In this document: positions 62,019 through 64,000 of the stretch, in pieces | Position numbering within the stretch: position 1 is the first letter of the stretch | Layout: each line of letters opens with the position of its first letter | Source: Penicillium oxalicum | Lineage: Eukaryota; Ascomycota; Eurotiomycetes; Eurotiales; Aspergillaceae | Assembly (NCBI RefSeq): GCF_001723175.1 | Contig: NC_064652.1 | Span: 3,968,001-4,032,000, forward strand | Direction of reading: 5' to 3' | Length of the DNA: 64,000 nt | Notes under the pieces: model-generated | Database searches by the model: none | The model's input: the letters and a program-made list of their open reading frames with translations, nothing else | Told to the model about the DNA's origin: nothing | Program-made: the position numbers and the translations under genes

Positions 62019-62907
62019 TTCTAGTACTGACTAATTCCTTGATCCTCAACGGTTGTTGAGCGGGTTCCCGCCTTTCTCATACTTTGAGTCTTTCTATCTG
62101 TCTTGAATCTAAGCCAATGAAAAATACACCCTTCGAAATATGTAGTTTACCGCATTCGACGATGCCTATGACATTCAATTAATTTTGTCCTACCCAGCCA
62201 GTACCGTTGAAACTTGAGATGGATCGCAGTCCAGGCCCAGTTCACTCGTTCCGTATATGATACTACCTCCCCTCTCTCTCACAAAGATACACAGACATAC
62301 AGACTTTTCTCATCATCTTTCCTCTCTGCCAGAAAGTGGTTGCCACGGTATCTCAGGCATTCATTACTTTTGACTCATTAATTGTTACCCCTTCCATGCC
62401 CAACCCCCCTGTTGTTTGCATTTTGTGTCCAAGACCAGGAATTGGCTCACTGGCTGGTACTGAACATTTTCACTAGAATCTGATGATTGGTTGAAGATGT
62501 TGAGATAGCTTGAGCGATGACCAGGACCTACCTAGTCTATTCTCTGGAGTGCTACGACACCATGTCCTGGCTTAGCCCGAATGTCATACAAAGTTTCGGC
62601 GAAATTGGGGAAACGATGAACAACTCTACCCCCAAAAGCCACAGCGGTAAGTGACCGGTGCCGTAGTTCCTCATTGTTTTAGACGTTCGGCCAATCTTCT
62701 CATCGCTGGCAAGAACATGAAAGAAACATGGGAGCGACTCGAGCTTGTATTGAACACTGAAAGAAAATTCGTAAATATATAAGTATTTTCGAAAGATGAA
62801 AATACAATCCATCTCCTGACTCCCTTCTCTGGTACTGCTCGTTGAGCTGGACTTGCCAGTCCTGATTCATCGATTGCTAAGACATGGCAATGTAGCCTCA
62901 CCACTCA
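62019..62907. other. Intergenic between enoyl reductase and transporter 2
   Basis: About 890 bases, a convergent 3' region. Short frames at 62.55-62.9 kb show no motif. Nothing supported. Confidence 0.5.
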
Positions 62908-64000
62908 CTATACCTTGGTAGTCAAGCCCCATCCTCCAAGGCGCACACGTAGTATGACCATCACCAGGGTTGACACAGCATACGCTACTCCGCTGAACAC
63001 AGATGCATACACATAGTCGCCTCCGTTCCCGGTGATTAGTTCGCCGGCAATTGGGGGACTGGTCAATGCACCCAGACCAGCCACTGCAAACGCGGTGCCC
63101 ATCCGATATCCGACCTCGTTGGGTGGGGATATGGTCAAGGCAATCATGGGCCCTAGTCCAATAGTCGCACCCGACACAAAGCCAAACAGGAGGGTGAAAA
63201 CGATGATAGCAGCGTTGCTGCGTGAGGGAAGCCATGAGCCGAGTATGATGACCATGGATGCAATCATTGCGAGGATAAAGACGTTGCAAATCCCGTATTT
63301 GCGTGCCCAAAATTGGGGGACGATTCGACCGAAAAAACTAAGATACCAACTCCGTGAGATTTCTAATCCATGAAGTTGGGGAGTTCTGTTTCTTCTCTGC
63401 AATTCTCTTACCTAATGCCATTCAGGATTGGAATTAGATTATATCCCATCTGGACCGACATGCCATAGTGGATTGAGGATATCACCATGTAAACGTAAGG
63501 AATAAACATGCCCCCTGCAAAAGTCAGTCTGCCAGAAAAGTCGGAGGAAGATGAGCGCAGGTGACGTACAATACATAAAGAAGCTGACGAGGCACAAGAG
63601 TAGAAAATTACATTCCCGCAATGGGGTCAGATAATTCTTGAGCTTGAACTCCTTGGGGATGTGTGTTACATTTGAGGAAATCAACGTGTATGTGATGACC
63701 ATGAGAACAAGAATTAGAAATGCGCAGGCACGCATGGTCCAGGCAAACCCGATTGATGATAGCAGATGGTTCACCATGAAAGGGAAGACGACACCACCCA
63801 AAGAGGAACCGGCAATGGTGACTCCACCAGCCAATGCTCGGCGATCGTGGAAGTAAGTTGTCGGCTGCAAAATAATACTTCTGTGAGTTGTCCGCGTGGG
63901 GAGACAGTGGCAGCGACCAAGGGTGGTACGTCACTTACCGCGGTCATGGCCGGAGTGATAATCAACGATGTTCCGATCCCAGAACACACCGACTGACTCA
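62908..64000 (-). CDS. MCT-type MFS transporter 2, 5' part beyond window
   Basis: Partial gene: the stop is at 62908 and the N-terminal exons lie right of the window. Visible exons encode [35 protein letters not shown]-type helices, [47 protein letters not shown] and the end GWGLTTKV. This is the same MCT family as the transporter at 30597-32050, with which it shares introns after TPAMTA and FFMY; it has one extra intron (about 63339-63412) inside NGI|SFFGR. The likely role is export of the pathway product at the plasma membrane. It probably marks the right side of the cluster or its continuation. Confidence 0.88.

Overview
The window reads as nuclear DNA of a filamentous ascomycete, most like an Aspergillus- or Penicillium-type mould. 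That placement is an inference from gene families and gene structure, not a species match. Genes carry short introns of about 49-90 nt with CTRAC-like branch sites. The families are typically fungal: two Zn2Cys6 regulators, a highly reducing PKS-NRPS, MCT-type MFS transporters, a bZIP-ankyrin protein and a DUF3632-like protein.

Left part (1-30 kb) is gene-poor and accessory-looking. It holds a bZIP-ankyrin gene (0.4-1.6 kb), a long stretch without convincing genes, and then a duplicated two-gene module at 14.9-21.4 kb. Each module copy has a PD-(D/E)XK nuclease-like gene and a degenerate protein-kinase-like gene. The two kinase-like paralogs share intron positions and have second and third exons of identical length. 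After the module come a DUF3632-like gene, a small secreted cysteine-rich protein gene, a broken Zn2Cys6 regulator and a Tc1/mariner transposase relic.

Right part (30.6-64 kb) is a secondary-metabolite locus. The core is a 3,994-residue PKS-NRPS (KS-AT-DH-MT-degenerate ER-KR-ACP-C-A-T-R) on the minus strand. Next to it are two cytochrome P450 genes, a stand-alone trans-enoyl reductase and an MCT transporter cut by the window end. PKS-NRPS/P450-1 and P450-2/enoyl reductase are head-to-head pairs, and both shared promoters contain a near-identical GTCCGTCCGnCGGA element. A left arm carries a second MCT transporter, two Zn2Cys6 regulators, a class A flavin monooxygenase and a dead second copy of the enoyl reductase.

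Expected chemistry: the PKS with the trans-acting reductase builds a methylated reduced polyketide, the NRPS part adds an amino acid, the R domain releases a tetramic acid or aldehyde, and the P450s and perhaps the flavoenzyme oxidise it. Clusters of this composition make tetramic acids, 2-pyridones or cytochalasan-like compounds. The sequence alone does not say which.
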